A stretch of 64,000 nt of DNA, taken from AP-15 sp963698995 (lineage in GTDB: Bacteria > Pseudomonadota > Alphaproteobacteria > ATCC43930 > CGMCC-115725). The DNA lies in assembly GCA_963698995.1 (NCBI GenBank), contig CAVOTD010000081.1:26864-90863 (forward strand). The letters run 5' to 3'. Shown here piece by piece: positions 17,527-25,806 of this stretch (positions are counted from its first letter, which is position 1; each line of letters starts with the position of its first letter). Under the pieces are notes generated by a model. It was not told where the DNA came from and made no database searches. It was given only the letters and a program-made list of their open reading frames with translations. The position numbers and the translations under genes are program-made.

Positions 17527-18504
17527 TCAGAGGCCGTCGAAGAGGGCGGTCGAGAGATAGCGCTCGGCGAAGCTCGGCAACACGACGACGATGGTCTTGC
17601 CGGTCATGTCTGCGCGCGAGCCGACTTCGAGGGCCGCGGCGAGCGCTGCGCCAGAGGAAATCCCGACGGGCAGGCCGTCGAGCCGGGCCGCCTGCTGCGC
17701 CGTGCGAAAGGCGGTCTCGTTGCCGATGCGGATGACCTCGTCGATCAGCTTGGTGTCAAGGATCTCCGGGATAAATCCCGCGCCAATTCCTTGGATCTTG
17801 TGCGGGCCCGGAGGCCCCCCGGACAACACTGGACTGTCCTCCGGCTCGACCGCGATCATCTTAAGCCCGGGCTTGCGCGCCTTGAGGACCGAGCCGACGC
17901 CGGTTAGAGTGCCGCCGGTGCCGATGCCGCTGACCACCGCATCGACCGCGCCACCGGTGTCCCTCCAGATCTCCTCTGCTGTTGTGCGGCGGTGGATTTC
18001 GGGATTAGCGGGATTCTCGAATTGCTGCGGGATGAACGCGTCCGGTAGCGAGCCGGCGATCTCCTCGGCCTTGGCGATGGCGCCGCGCATCCCTTGGGCT
18101 GCCGGGGTCAATTCGAGCTCAGCACCGAGCAATTTCAGCATCTTGCGGCGTTCTACCGACATGCTGTCCGGCATCGTCAAGATCAGACGGTACCCTTTGG
18201 CCGCACAGACGAAGGCAAGCGCAATCCCGGTGTTGCCGGAGGTTGGCTCGACCAGCACGGTTCCGGGCTTGATCCGCCCCGCCGCCTCGGCGGCGGCGAT
18301 CATCGAAACACCGATGCGGTCCTTGACCGAGCCGAGCGGGTTGAAAAACTCGCATTTGGCCAGGATATCGGCCTTCGCTCCAGCGTCTTTTGCGAGACGG
18401 TGGATGCGGACCAGTGGCGTAGCACCAATCGTATCAATGATGCTGTCATAAACCCGGCCGCGAAACTCAGTGCCCTGCGTGGCTGTCGTGGTGGCGGTGT
18501 CCAT
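17527..18504 (-). CDS. cysK: Cysteine synthase A
   Basis: O-acetylserine sulfhydrylase, 325 residues, making L-cysteine from O-acetylserine and sulfide with PLP. The N-terminus IGATPLVRIHRL, the PLP lysine Lys61 in NPLGSVKDR, the substrate loop TSGNTGIAL and the phosphate loop GIGTGGTLTG are all present. ATG 18504 follows GGAGGG. It is co-directional with moeB downstream and an Rrf2 regulator upstream (140-base gap). Closely related CysM and cystathionine synthase cannot be fully excluded, but motif pattern and length favour CysK. Confidence 0.95.
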   Translation of the reverse strand: MDTATTTATQGTEFRGRVYDSIIDTIGATPLVRIHRLAKDAGAKADILAKCEFFNPLGSVKDRIGVSMIAAAEAAGRIKPGTVLVEPTSGNTGIALAFVCAAKGYRLILTMPDSMSVERRKMLKLLGAELELTPAAQGMRGAIAKAEEIAGSLPDAFIPQQFENPANPEIHRRTTAEEIWRDTGGAVDAVVSGIGTGGTLTGVGSVLKARKPGLKMIAVEPEDSPVLSGGPPGPHKIQGIGAGFIPEILDTKLIDEVIRIGNETAFRTAQQAARLDGLPVGISSGAALAAALEVGSRADMTGKTIVVVLPSFAERYLSTALFDGL

Positions 18505-18643
18505 CGGGCCCTCCCTTCGTATTCGCTCTTGATGTAAGCCGATTACGGGGACGCTGCAATCAAGCGAGCGGATTGGCGCCCCGCTGTCGTTCCGAGCCGC
18601 CCAGAGCGGCAGTCTAGACCGGAGGATAAAATCCCGGTGCTCT

Positions 18644-19099
18644 CTAGATCTCGAAATCGGTGCATTCGGTGGTGCGGCCCGCGATGCCCGCGCGGTGCGC
18701 CCGGCCGCAGAGATCCTCCAGGGTCACCAGGTCGAGCCGCTTCATTGTCTCTTCCTCGAGCTCAAGCCACAGCGGGCGCACAATTCGATGGCCGAGGGCG
18801 CTCCCCGCCGGGTCGCTGATCGGATCTTCCGAGGTTTCGAGCCCCTTTAATGCTCGGACGATGTCGCCGAGGCTGATCCGCCGTCTTTCGCGGGCGAGAC
18901 GATAGCCGCCGCTCGGGCCGCGGATCCCCAGTAGGATTTTATGCCGCACGAGCTCCTGAAGCACGGGCTCGAGATAGCGGCGTGGGATTCTCTGACGCTC
19001 GGTAATCTCGGAGGATCGAACCGGCGTCTGACCGCCATTATAGGCGATGTCGAGCACTGCCTCGATGGCGAAAAGCAGTTTCTTGGTTAAACGTATCAT
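18644..19099 (-). CDS. Rrf2-family transcriptional regulator
   Basis: A 151-residue winged-helix regulator. It starts at ATG 19099 (MIRLTKKLLFAIEAVLDIAY), contains the recognition region SSEITERQRIPRRYLEPVLQ and the wing GIRGPSGGYRLARERR. IscR-type Fe-S proteins carry three clustered cysteines; here only two are visible in the corresponding C-terminal region (DLCGRA and TTEC), so a canonical cluster is not supported. Its position before cysK suggests a CymR-like role in sulfur metabolism, which is inference from context. Confidence 0.88.
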   Translation of the reverse strand: MIRLTKKLLFAIEAVLDIAYNGGQTPVRSSEITERQRIPRRYLEPVLQELVRHKILLGIRGPSGGYRLARERRRISLGDIVRALKGLETSEDPISDPAGSALGHRIVRPLWLELEEETMKRLDLVTLEDLCGRAHRAGIAGRTTECTDFEI

Positions 19100-19281
19100 A
19101 TCGCCCGAACCGCCACCCCGTAATTCCGGGTCTTGTTGGCATGAGTGTCGCCCGGGAAGCGAATCGGGACAAGCGGCCTTATGCCGCCCGACGCGAAACC
19201 CCGCGCTTGTTGGCTTCCGCGCTCGGAACAGAACGGTGAGATCGCGAAATCCTGCAATGGGACGCCGGTCAGAGACGAACG

Positions 19282-20499
19282 TCACGAAGAACGCGAGAGT
19301 TCGTGTCCGAGCGACCCGGCAATCCGGTCGGCGAGCCGAGCGGCGACCTCGCGCTTGGTCATCGCCGGCCAGTCTTCGACGCCCGCCGCGTCGACCAGGT
19401 GGATCCTGTTACGGTCGCCGCCAAAGGTCCCCGTTCCGGGTGACACATCGTTGGCCAGTATCCAATCGCAACGCTTGCGTTCGAGCTTGATGCGGGCGTT
19501 GCGCACGACGTCGTCCGTCTCCGCCGCAAAGCCGATGACCAGGGTAGGACGGTCGTTGCTGCGCTGTGCGACGCAGGACAGAATGTCCGGGTTCTCAGTA
19601 AGGCGGAGCACCGGCGGGCCGGCCCCATCCTTCTTCAGCTTATGCGCGGTGGCGCCCTCAACCCGCCAATCGGCGACAGCGGCCGCCATCACCGCGACAT
19701 CGACCGGAAGCGCGGCCTCGCAAGCGGCGAGCATCTCCGCCGCGGTCTCGACCGGAACGAGCTTGACCCCGGGCGGGGCTGGCTCTTGCGTCGGTCCGCA
19801 GACGAGCACCGTCTCGGCGCCGAGCGCCGACAGCGCCGCTGCGATCGCGTGGCCCTGTTTGCCCGAGGAATGGTTCGAGATGTAGCGCACCGGATCGATC
19901 GGCTCGCGGGTCGGCCCGCTGGTCACCAGGGCGCGCCGGCCGGCAAGCTTCGGGTCGCCGAACCAGAGATGCTCGATTGCCGCGACGATCTCTAAAGGCT
20001 CGGCCATGCGGCCCGACCCGACCTCCCCGCAGGCGAGCTCGCCCGAACCCGGGCCGATGCGGACGATGCCGCGCTTCTCGAGGGCCGCCAGATTGGCTTG
20101 CGTCGCCGGATGGGCCCACATCATCAGATTCATTGTCGGCGCGATCAGCACCGGCTTGTCGGAAGCGAGCAGCGCCGTTGTCGCCAAATCGTCGGCGAGC
20201 CCCGCTGCCATGCGCGCGATCAGATCGGCGCTCGCCGGTGCGACGACGATGAGATCGGCCTCGCGGGAGAGCCGGATGTGTCCCATCTCGCTCTCGTCGG
20301 TCAGCGACCAGAGATCGTCGTAAACCTTGTCCTCGCTCAATGAGGCGGCCGACAGCGGGGTCACGAAATGTCTCGCTGCAGCGGTCATTATGCAGCGCAC
20401 CGCGGCGCCCCGCTCGCGCAGGCGACGGATCAGTTCGAGGCTCTTATAGGCGGCGATCCCGCCGGAAATGATCAGTAAAATGCGCCGGTCCTGGAGCAA
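19282..20499 (-). CDS. coaBC: Bifunctional phosphopantothenoylcysteine decarboxylase/synthetase
   Basis: Coenzyme A biosynthesis enzyme, 405 residues. The N-terminal CoaC flavoprotein has ISGGIAAYKSLELIRRL, the catalytic His region, APTMNLMMW and the Cys loop GELACGEVGSGRMAEP. The C-terminal CoaB domain starts ALVTSGPTREPIDPVRYISNHSSG and has AAVADWR and the KLKK lysine motif. The start is a TTG preceded by GGAGG at good spacing. In many alphaproteobacteria coaBC lies next to ubiB; here a small exported-protein gene and an empty stretch intervene. Confidence 0.96.
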   Translation of the reverse strand: MLQDRRILLIISGGIAAYKSLELIRRLRERGAAVRCIMTAAARHFVTPLSAASLSEDKVYDDLWSLTDESEMGHIRLSREADLIVVAPASADLIARMAAGLADDLATTALLASDKPVLIAPTMNLMMWAHPATQANLAALEKRGIVRIGPGSGELACGEVGSGRMAEPLEIVAAIEHLWFGDPKLAGRRALVTSGPTREPIDPVRYISNHSSGKQGHAIAAALSALGAETVLVCGPTQEPAPPGVKLVPVETAAEMLAACEAALPVDVAVMAAAVADWRVEGATAHKLKKDGAGPPVLRLTENPDILSCVAQRSNDRPTLVIGFAAETDDVVRNARIKLERKRCDWILANDVSPGTGTFGGDRNRIHLVDAAGVEDWPAMTKREVAARLADRIAGSLGHELSRSS

Positions 20500-20832
20500 A
20501 ACGGGCCTCCGCCAACGTCAACCCAGAGCAGTATGCTACCGTCGGAAGACCAGGGCGAGGTCAATCACCGAGAAGCCAGCGTGGTCGTGCGGCCGACCGC
20601 ACTAGCCGCACCCTCCGCGGCGCGATCCGCCCGTGCTCGCCGGCAATCCGGGCGGTTTGGCGCCATTAAGGCCCGATACAAAGAGAAGCTGCACCGCGGC
20701 GATGATCTTATGACTTTCAAGGTGGGCCTCTTAGACTGTTGAGGTCGTACGAAAAGATCTGGTCTTCGAGGCGTTGAACGAGCGGATCCAGCTTGATCAC
20801 AACAGGGCCGCTCCGGTCCCCAAAAGGCGCGG
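20500..20832. other. Spacer without recognised gene
   Basis: About 330 bases between coaBC and a small exported-protein gene. Short open frames exist on both strands, but none has a ribosome site plus recognisable composition. The stretch must hold the coaBC promoter. No repeat, RNA gene or mobile-element end was identified. Confidence 0.5.
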
Positions 20833-21180
20833 TTATCGATAAGAAATCGCATACCTCTCGACCTCGCAGACATTGATATCCCGACGAACCAGACTGGTTC
20901 CGTCGTCGAAAACGGTTTTGAAGTCGAAGCGGCAGTTTCCTGTCGCGCCGTCGATATTGACCGGCATAGAAGTCGCCGGGGCTAAGAAGTTGTCGCCCAA
21001 GATATCTTGTTCCCAGCGCCCCGTTCCGACTGGCGAAGCGTAGACTTCGACAATCGCCAGCCGCGTAGTGTTGGTGAGCTCGATTTGGTGGTCGAAAGCC
21101 AACGCTGGAGGCCCGGTAGCGGTTTGCAACGCGCAGAGGATCGAACCCGCGAGCGTAGCGGAAGCGTGGATTTTAAGCAT
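20833..21180 (-). CDS. Small exported hypothetical protein with cysteine pair
   Basis: A 115-residue protein from ATG 21180, preceded by GGAG at about 8 bases. The N-terminal 29 residues form a Sec signal (MLKIHASATLAGSILCALQ then a small-residue cleavage region). The mature part has the pattern NTTRLAIVEVYASPVGTG, a Trp, DILGDNFLAPATSMPVNID, then NCRFDFKTVFDDGTSL and NVCEVE. Two cysteines could form a disulfide. This resembles a widespread family of small periplasmic beta proteins of unknown function. It interrupts the usual coaBC-ubiB neighbourhood. Confidence 0.7.
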   Translation of the reverse strand: MLKIHASATLAGSILCALQTATGPPALAFDHQIELTNTTRLAIVEVYASPVGTGRWEQDILGDNFLAPATSMPVNIDGATGNCRFDFKTVFDDGTSLVRRDINVCEVERYAISYR

Positions 21181-21312
21181 ATTCGGCTCCGTCAATGGCT
21201 CGGGGGTTGGCCGCAAGCCAGCCACCTCCCGGCTGAGCCTAATGTGCGCCGGTCCATAGCCCGTCCTATGTGAAGCGCTTCACACAAGCGCAAAATTCGC
21301 TTTGGTCTGAGG

Positions 21313-22908
21313 CTACCGCCGGAGCAGGAGAGTAATGGCGACCGTCGCTAGGGCCGCCGCGGTGACCCATACGGGAATAAGCACAATGGCCAGGTGGCGC
21401 GCTCGATGCGCGGCTTGCACCGCCAGGGTCTCGGCGTGCAGAACGACGCCATTGCGAGACCAATCGGTGACCAGCGTCTCGAGACTGCGCACCAGCCGCG
21501 GCACCCGTTCCACGAGGTCGGCAAGGGTCTCCAGCCCGAGGCGCAACTTCGCTTCAGGCCCGCGGTTGTCTCGCATCCACTCCTCGATCAGCGGCTGCGC
21601 CAATGTCCAGATATTGATATTCGGATCGAGCCGGCGGCCGACGCCCTCGATGACCACCATCGTCTTCTGGAGCAGCAAGAGCTGCGGCTGGGTCTCCATC
21701 TCGAACTGCTCGGTGATCTCGAAGAGCTGCGCTAGAAGGCGGGCGACCGAAATCTCGTGCAGCGGCTTGCCGAGGATCGGCTCGCCGATCGAGCGGCAGG
21801 CCTGGGTGAAGGCGTCGACCGACAAGCGCTGCGGCACATAGCCCGCGGCAAAATGGATTTCGGCTACCCGACGATAATCTCCGGACAGGAAGCCGATCAG
21901 CATGTCGGCGAGATAAAACCGGGTGGCGCGGTCGAGCCGGCCCATAATGCCGAAATCGACAACGACGATCGCGCCGTCGGCGTCGACGAACATGTTTCCG
22001 GGATGTAAATCGGCGTGGAAAAAACCGTCGCGGAACACCTGGTTGAAAAATGCCGCAGCAGCCTTGCCCAACAGATCCTCGATCCGATGCCCGGCAGCAA
22101 GGAGCGCAGCGCGGTCGTCGATATGAAGACCATTGATCCGCTCCAGGGTCAGCACGGTGCGGCCGGTGCGCAGCCAATCGACCCGGGGCACCCGGAAATA
22201 CGGAGCGCCGGCGAAATTCTCGCCGAGTTCCGCGGCCGCGGCAGCCTCGAGGCGCAAATCCATCTCGAACCTGACGATCTCGGCGAGCGTCTCCACCACT
22301 TCGACCGGCTTGAGACGGCGCAGCGCCGGTTGTAGCCGCTCGCCCAATCCGGCGAGCCACAGAAAGAGGTCGAGGTCGCGGGCAAAAGCCTCGGCGATGC
22401 CCGGGCGCAGCACCTTGATTGCGACCTCGTGCCCGTCCGTGGTTCGCGCGAAATGGACCTGGGCGATCGAGGCGGCGGCAATCGCGGTCTCATCAAACGA
22501 CGCGAACAAACTATCGAGCGGGCACGCAAACTCAGCCTCGATCAGGGCGCGGGCGGCATCGCCTGGGAAGGGCGGCAAGCGGTCCTGCAAACTCGCCAAA
22601 TCGACTGTGATTTCTTCACCGAAGAGATCGGCTCGGGTCGACAGCAATTGGCCGAGCTTGATGAAGCTCGGACCCAATTCCTCGAATGCGGCAGCGAGCC
22701 GCTGGCCCGGGCGCGGCGTCGACCGCGCCGCGGCGGCGCGGCAAACAGACGGCCAAACCGCATAAACAGGCACCGCGGCGGGAACGCCGGCCAACGGAAA
22801 GAGCGCGTCGTGCCGCGCCAGCGTCAGGCAGATGCGGACGAGACGCGCGCAGTTGCGGACACCGCGTAGAAACCCGAACGGAGGGTCGGAGCGGGTCAGA
22901 GACGCCAA
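21313..22908 (-). CDS. ubiB: UbiB-type ABC1/ADCK atypical kinase
   Basis: A 531-residue membrane-anchored protein kinase-like ATPase required for ubiquinone synthesis. Motifs: GPSFIKLGQLLSTRADLF (KxGQ), ASIAQVHFA (Ala-rich nucleotide loop), VAIKVLRPGI, DLHPGNMFV (catalytic loop) and VVDFGIMGRLD (DFG). Two membrane segments occur at the C-terminus. The apparent start is a TTG that overlaps the end of ubiE by 13 bases, indicating translational coupling. Order ubiE-ubiB is conserved in alphaproteobacteria. Confidence 0.95.
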   Translation of the reverse strand: MASLTRSDPPFGFLRGVRNCARLVRICLTLARHDALFPLAGVPAAVPVYAVWPSVCRAAAARSTPRPGQRLAAAFEELGPSFIKLGQLLSTRADLFGEEITVDLASLQDRLPPFPGDAARALIEAEFACPLDSLFASFDETAIAAASIAQVHFARTTDGHEVAIKVLRPGIAEAFARDLDLFLWLAGLGERLQPALRRLKPVEVVETLAEIVRFEMDLRLEAAAAAELGENFAGAPYFRVPRVDWLRTGRTVLTLERINGLHIDDRAALLAAGHRIEDLLGKAAAAFFNQVFRDGFFHADLHPGNMFVDADGAIVVVDFGIMGRLDRATRFYLADMLIGFLSGDYRRVAEIHFAAGYVPQRLSVDAFTQACRSIGEPILGKPLHEISVARLLAQLFEITEQFEMETQPQLLLLQKTMVVIEGVGRRLDPNINIWTLAQPLIEEWMRDNRGPEAKLRLGLETLADLVERVPRLVRSLETLVTDWSRNGVVLHAETLAVQAAHRARHLAIVLIPVWVTAAALATVAITLLLRR

Positions 22909-23673
22909 GCCGAATGGAGCGCAGCGACGCCCCCCGTCAGGTTACGGTACTTTACCTGATCGAGGCCGGCGCGGGCGATCATCTCGCGCGAGCTCGCTCT
23001 GCCGCGGAAAACCGCGAATGCTTTCGACAAGATAGGCGTAGGCGTCGCGGTCGCCCGTGACTATCTGGCCCGAGCAGCGGCACGATCTGAAAGCTGTAAA
23101 TATCGTAGAGCGGCTGGAGCAACGGAGTTATCTCGGGGGTGAATTCGAGGCACAGAAAACGTCCGCCGGGTTTCAATACGCGGCGCGCCTCGGCAAGTGC
23201 TGCATCGATCCGGGTCACATTCCGCAAGTCCGAAACCAATAGTGTAGAGGTCGACGCTGCGGTCGGCGATCGGCAGCCGCTCGGCATCGGCGCACACCCA
23301 CTCGATGCCTGCGAGGATCCCCTGATCGAGCGCGCGGGCGCGCCCGATCGCCAGCATCGCCTCGCTGACATCGCAAACCAAGGCGCCTCCCTGAACGGCG
23401 GCCTGGTGCGGAACGAGGCGCTGGAGGGCACGCAATGCGATGTCTCCGGTGCCGCCAGCGACATCGAGAAGATACTGGCCTGGGCGCGGCGCCAGCCAGG
23501 CCACCATAGCGGCTTTCCACCAGCGATGGATGCCGGCGCTCATCAGATCGTTCATCAGATCGTAGCGCGGGGCGACGCTGTCGAAGACGCCGCGCACCAG
23601 CGGTGCCTTCGTCTCCCTCGGGCACTCGACGAAGCCCGAAATCGGTCCGGCCGCTTGTGTCTTTGTCGCTCAT
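22896..23673 (-). CDS. ubiE: UbiE/MenG quinone C-methyltransferase, four apparent single-base insertions
   Basis: SAM-dependent C-methyltransferase of ubiquinone biosynthesis. ATG 23673 opens MSDKDTSGRTDFG. The pieces FDSVAPRYDLMNDLMSAG, LLDVAGGTGDIALR (SAM motif I), RNVTRIDAALAEARRVLKPG and NLTGGVAALHSAWRL are textbook UbiE, but lie in different frames. Single extra bases near 23635, 23229, 23070 and 22984 account for all breaks; 778 minus 4 bases gives exactly 258 codons. No nonsense codon appears after correction. As ubiE is normally single-copy and needed for respiration, sequencing or assembly error is the most likely explanation. Confidence 0.88.
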
Positions 23674-23781
23674 CGGGCAGGAAGATAACCATATAGGGTC
23701 GCGCACGCCACGGCCCGCCGCTCGCCGGCTGAACGGAATGAGCGAAATCGCGGGAATGACGAGGTCGCGGATCGCAGGCCA

Positions 23782-24609
23782 ATGCCCGAGCTGCCTGAGG
23801 TCGAGACGGTCCGGCGCGGCTTGGCGCTGAAGATCAGTGGACGCCGCATTGTGCAAGCCGAGTTGCGGCGGGCCGATCTGCGGCGGCCGTTTCCGCCGGC
23901 ACTCGCCGCGCGGCTCGGCGGCGCTCGCATCGGGGCGCTCGGACGGCGCGGCAAATACATCCTGATCGAGCTCGATTCGGATGGCCTGCTGTTGCTCCAC
24001 CTCGGCATGTCCGGCCGGGTCACGGCAAGCAGCGCGGCGCTGCCCGACGCGCTGCACGACCATGTGGTGCTGAGGCTCGACGACGGCACCGTCATTCGCT
24101 TCAACGACCCGCGCCGCTTCGGTCTGATCGATTATCTGAAGCGCGACGAAGCCGCGCGGCACCCGCTCTTGGCGGGGCTCGGCCCGGAGCCGCTCGAAGC
24201 CGAATTCGACGGTGGCTATCTCTCGGCCAGGCTCGCCGGCAAGATGACCCCGATCAAATCGGCGTTGCTCGACCAGCGGATCGTCGCCGGGCTCGGCAAC
24301 ATTTATGTTTGCGAGGCGCTGTTCCATTCTGGCATCTCGCCGCGACGGCTAGCCGCATCGGTCGGCCGACGCCGCGCCGACCGGCTTGTCGCCGCGATCC
24401 AATCCGTTCTCAAGGAGGCGATCGCGGCCGGCGGCTCGTCGCTGCGCGACTATGTCCAGGCCGATGGCGAGCTCGGCTATTTCCAGCACCGCTTTGCGGT
24501 TTATGGCCGCGAAGGCGATCCCTGTCCCGGCTGCGACTGCGGCGGCGGTGTCCGCCGCATCGTGCAGTCCGGCCGATCAACCTTCTTTTGTGCGAAGCGA
24601 CAGCGCTAG
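23782..24609 (+). CDS. mutM: Formamidopyrimidine-DNA glycosylase with altered zinc finger
   Basis: Base-excision repair glycosylase/AP lyase for oxidised purines, 275 residues. The catalytic N-terminus MPELPEVE (Pro2, Glu3, Glu6) and Lys58 (RRGKYI) are present, as are the NDPRRFG loop and the LDQRIVAGLGNIYVCEAL helix-two-turn-helix. The C-terminal zinc finger normally has four Cys; here Cys248, Cys251 and Cys270 are present, but the fourth position reads Arg273 (FFCAKRQR), while an additional Cys253 lies in the first knuckle. Divergent from ubiE, as in many alphaproteobacteria. Confidence 0.95.
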   Translation: MPELPEVETVRRGLALKISGRRIVQAELRRADLRRPFPPALAARLGGARIGALGRRGKYILIELDSDGLLLLHLGMSGRVTASSAALPDALHDHVVLRLDDGTVIRFNDPRRFGLIDYLKRDEAARHPLLAGLGPEPLEAEFDGGYLSARLAGKMTPIKSALLDQRIVAGLGNIYVCEALFHSGISPRRLAASVGRRRADRLVAAIQSVLKEAIAAGGSSLRDYVQADGELGYFQHRFAVYGREGDPCPGCDCGGGVRRIVQSGRSTFFCAKRQR

Positions 24610-24620
24610 AGAGGCGAAAA

Positions 24621-25409
24621 ATGAGCGAGAAGCCGAGTTACCAGAACATCCTCGTCGAGCGGCGCGGCGCGGTCGGCGTCGTCACGCTCAACCGGCCGGC
24701 GGCGTTGAATGCCCTGAATGGGGCATTGATTGAAGAGCTCGGCGCGGCACTCGACGAATTCGAGGGTGACACCGCGATCGGCGCGATCCTGCTGACCGGC
24801 AGCGAGAAGGCGTTCGCTGCCGGGGCCGACGTCAAGGAGATGATGTCGAAGAGCTATCCGGAGATCTATCGCGAGGACTTCATCACGCGCGGCTGGGAGC
24901 GGGTCGGCCAGTGCCGCAAGCCGGTGATCGCGGCGGTTGCCGGCTTTGCGCTCGGCGGCGGCTGCGAGATCGCAATGATGTGCGACATCGTGATTGCCGC
25001 CGAAACCGCGCGGTTTGGTCAGCCCGAGATTACCCTCGGCACGATCCCGGGGGCGGGTGGGACACAACGGCTCACCCGCTTCATCGGCAAGGCAAAGGCG
25101 ATGGATCTGTGTCTGACCGGGCGGATGATGGATGCCGACGAAGCCGAGCGTGCCGGCCTCGTCAGCCGCATCGTGCCGGCCGCCGAGCTTCTGTCCGAGG
25201 CGGTCAAGGTCGCCGAGCGCATCGCCGTGATGTCGCAGCCGATCGCGATGATGGTCAAGGAAGCGGTCAATCGCGCCTACGAGACGACCCTCGCCGAGGG
25301 GGTGCGCTTCGAGCGCCGGTTATTCCACTCGACCTTCGCCACCGAGGATCGAAAGGAGGGCATGGCCGCCTTCATCGAGAAACGCAAGCCCGATTTCCGC
25401 AACCGGTAA
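24621..25409 (+). CDS. Enoyl-CoA hydratase
   Basis: Crotonase-family enzyme of 262 residues adding water to trans-2-enoyl-CoA. ATG 24621 is 11 bases after mutM. Motifs: LNRPAALNALN, the oxyanion-hole stretch AFAAGADVKEM, FALGGGCEIAMMCD with one catalytic Glu, and FGQPEITLGTIPGAGGTQRL with the second. Both catalytic glutamates are present, so hydratase rather than isomerase is favoured. In related genomes this gene follows mutM and precedes rpsT-dnaA; that continuation is absent here. Confidence 0.93.
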   Translation: MSEKPSYQNILVERRGAVGVVTLNRPAALNALNGALIEELGAALDEFEGDTAIGAILLTGSEKAFAAGADVKEMMSKSYPEIYREDFITRGWERVGQCRKPVIAAVAGFALGGGCEIAMMCDIVIAAETARFGQPEITLGTIPGAGGTQRLTRFIGKAKAMDLCLTGRMMDADEAERAGLVSRIVPAAELLSEAVKVAERIAVMSQPIAMMVKEAVNRAYETTLAEGVRFERRLFHSTFATEDRKEGMAAFIEKRKPDFRNR

Positions 25410-25415
25410 AGCAGC

Positions 25416-25763
25416 TCAGCCCGGGCCGTCCTTGTTGGAGCGGCGCGGCGGCAAGGGCCGGACGATCGGCTCTGTGGCAAAAGGCCGGCGCAGTCCGATC
25501 GAGATCTTGCGCAAGATTGCCCGCGCCGGCCGCGAAACCGTGAGCCGCACGATTGCAGCCGCAATTGTCTGACCGCGCTCGTGCCGTAGACTGGCCATGC
25601 CGTGGCGGCGGAAATCAGCGACCCAGAGATCGACAAGGCGTTTTGGCACGCCAAAGGCGGATGCAACCGCGGCGCTCGTCCAACCGTCGACAATTACGCG
25701 TTGGACGATTTGGCCTCGCTTCGCGATAGTAATTGCAGGGCGGTGTGACGAAGGGTTCTTCAT
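25416..25763 (-). CDS. Helix-turn-helix protein, transposase-like DNA-binding domain
   Basis: A 115-residue basic protein from ATG 25763. Residues about 12-60 form a homeodomain-like helix-turn-helix (GQIVQRVIVDGWTSAAVAS then FGVPKRLVDLWVADFRRHG), like the N-terminal leucine-zipper/HTH of IS481-type transposases. There is no catalytic DDE domain. It is convergent with echA and could be a domesticated transposase head or a small regulator. No target site visible. Confidence 0.6.
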   Translation of the reverse strand: MKNPSSHRPAITIAKRGQIVQRVIVDGWTSAAVASAFGVPKRLVDLWVADFRRHGMASLRHERGQTIAAAIVRLTVSRPARAILRKISIGLRRPFATEPIVRPLPPRRSNKDGPG

Positions 25764-25806
25764 ATGTCCCGCCAACGCGCCGCCCGGTCCGAGAATTCCC
25801 TGAGGA

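Noticed and set aside
22800..25800. Replication origin near mutM
   Set aside because: Although mutM-echA often neighbours dnaA, no dnaA, rpsT, DnaA-box cluster or AT-rich unwinding region was seen here.
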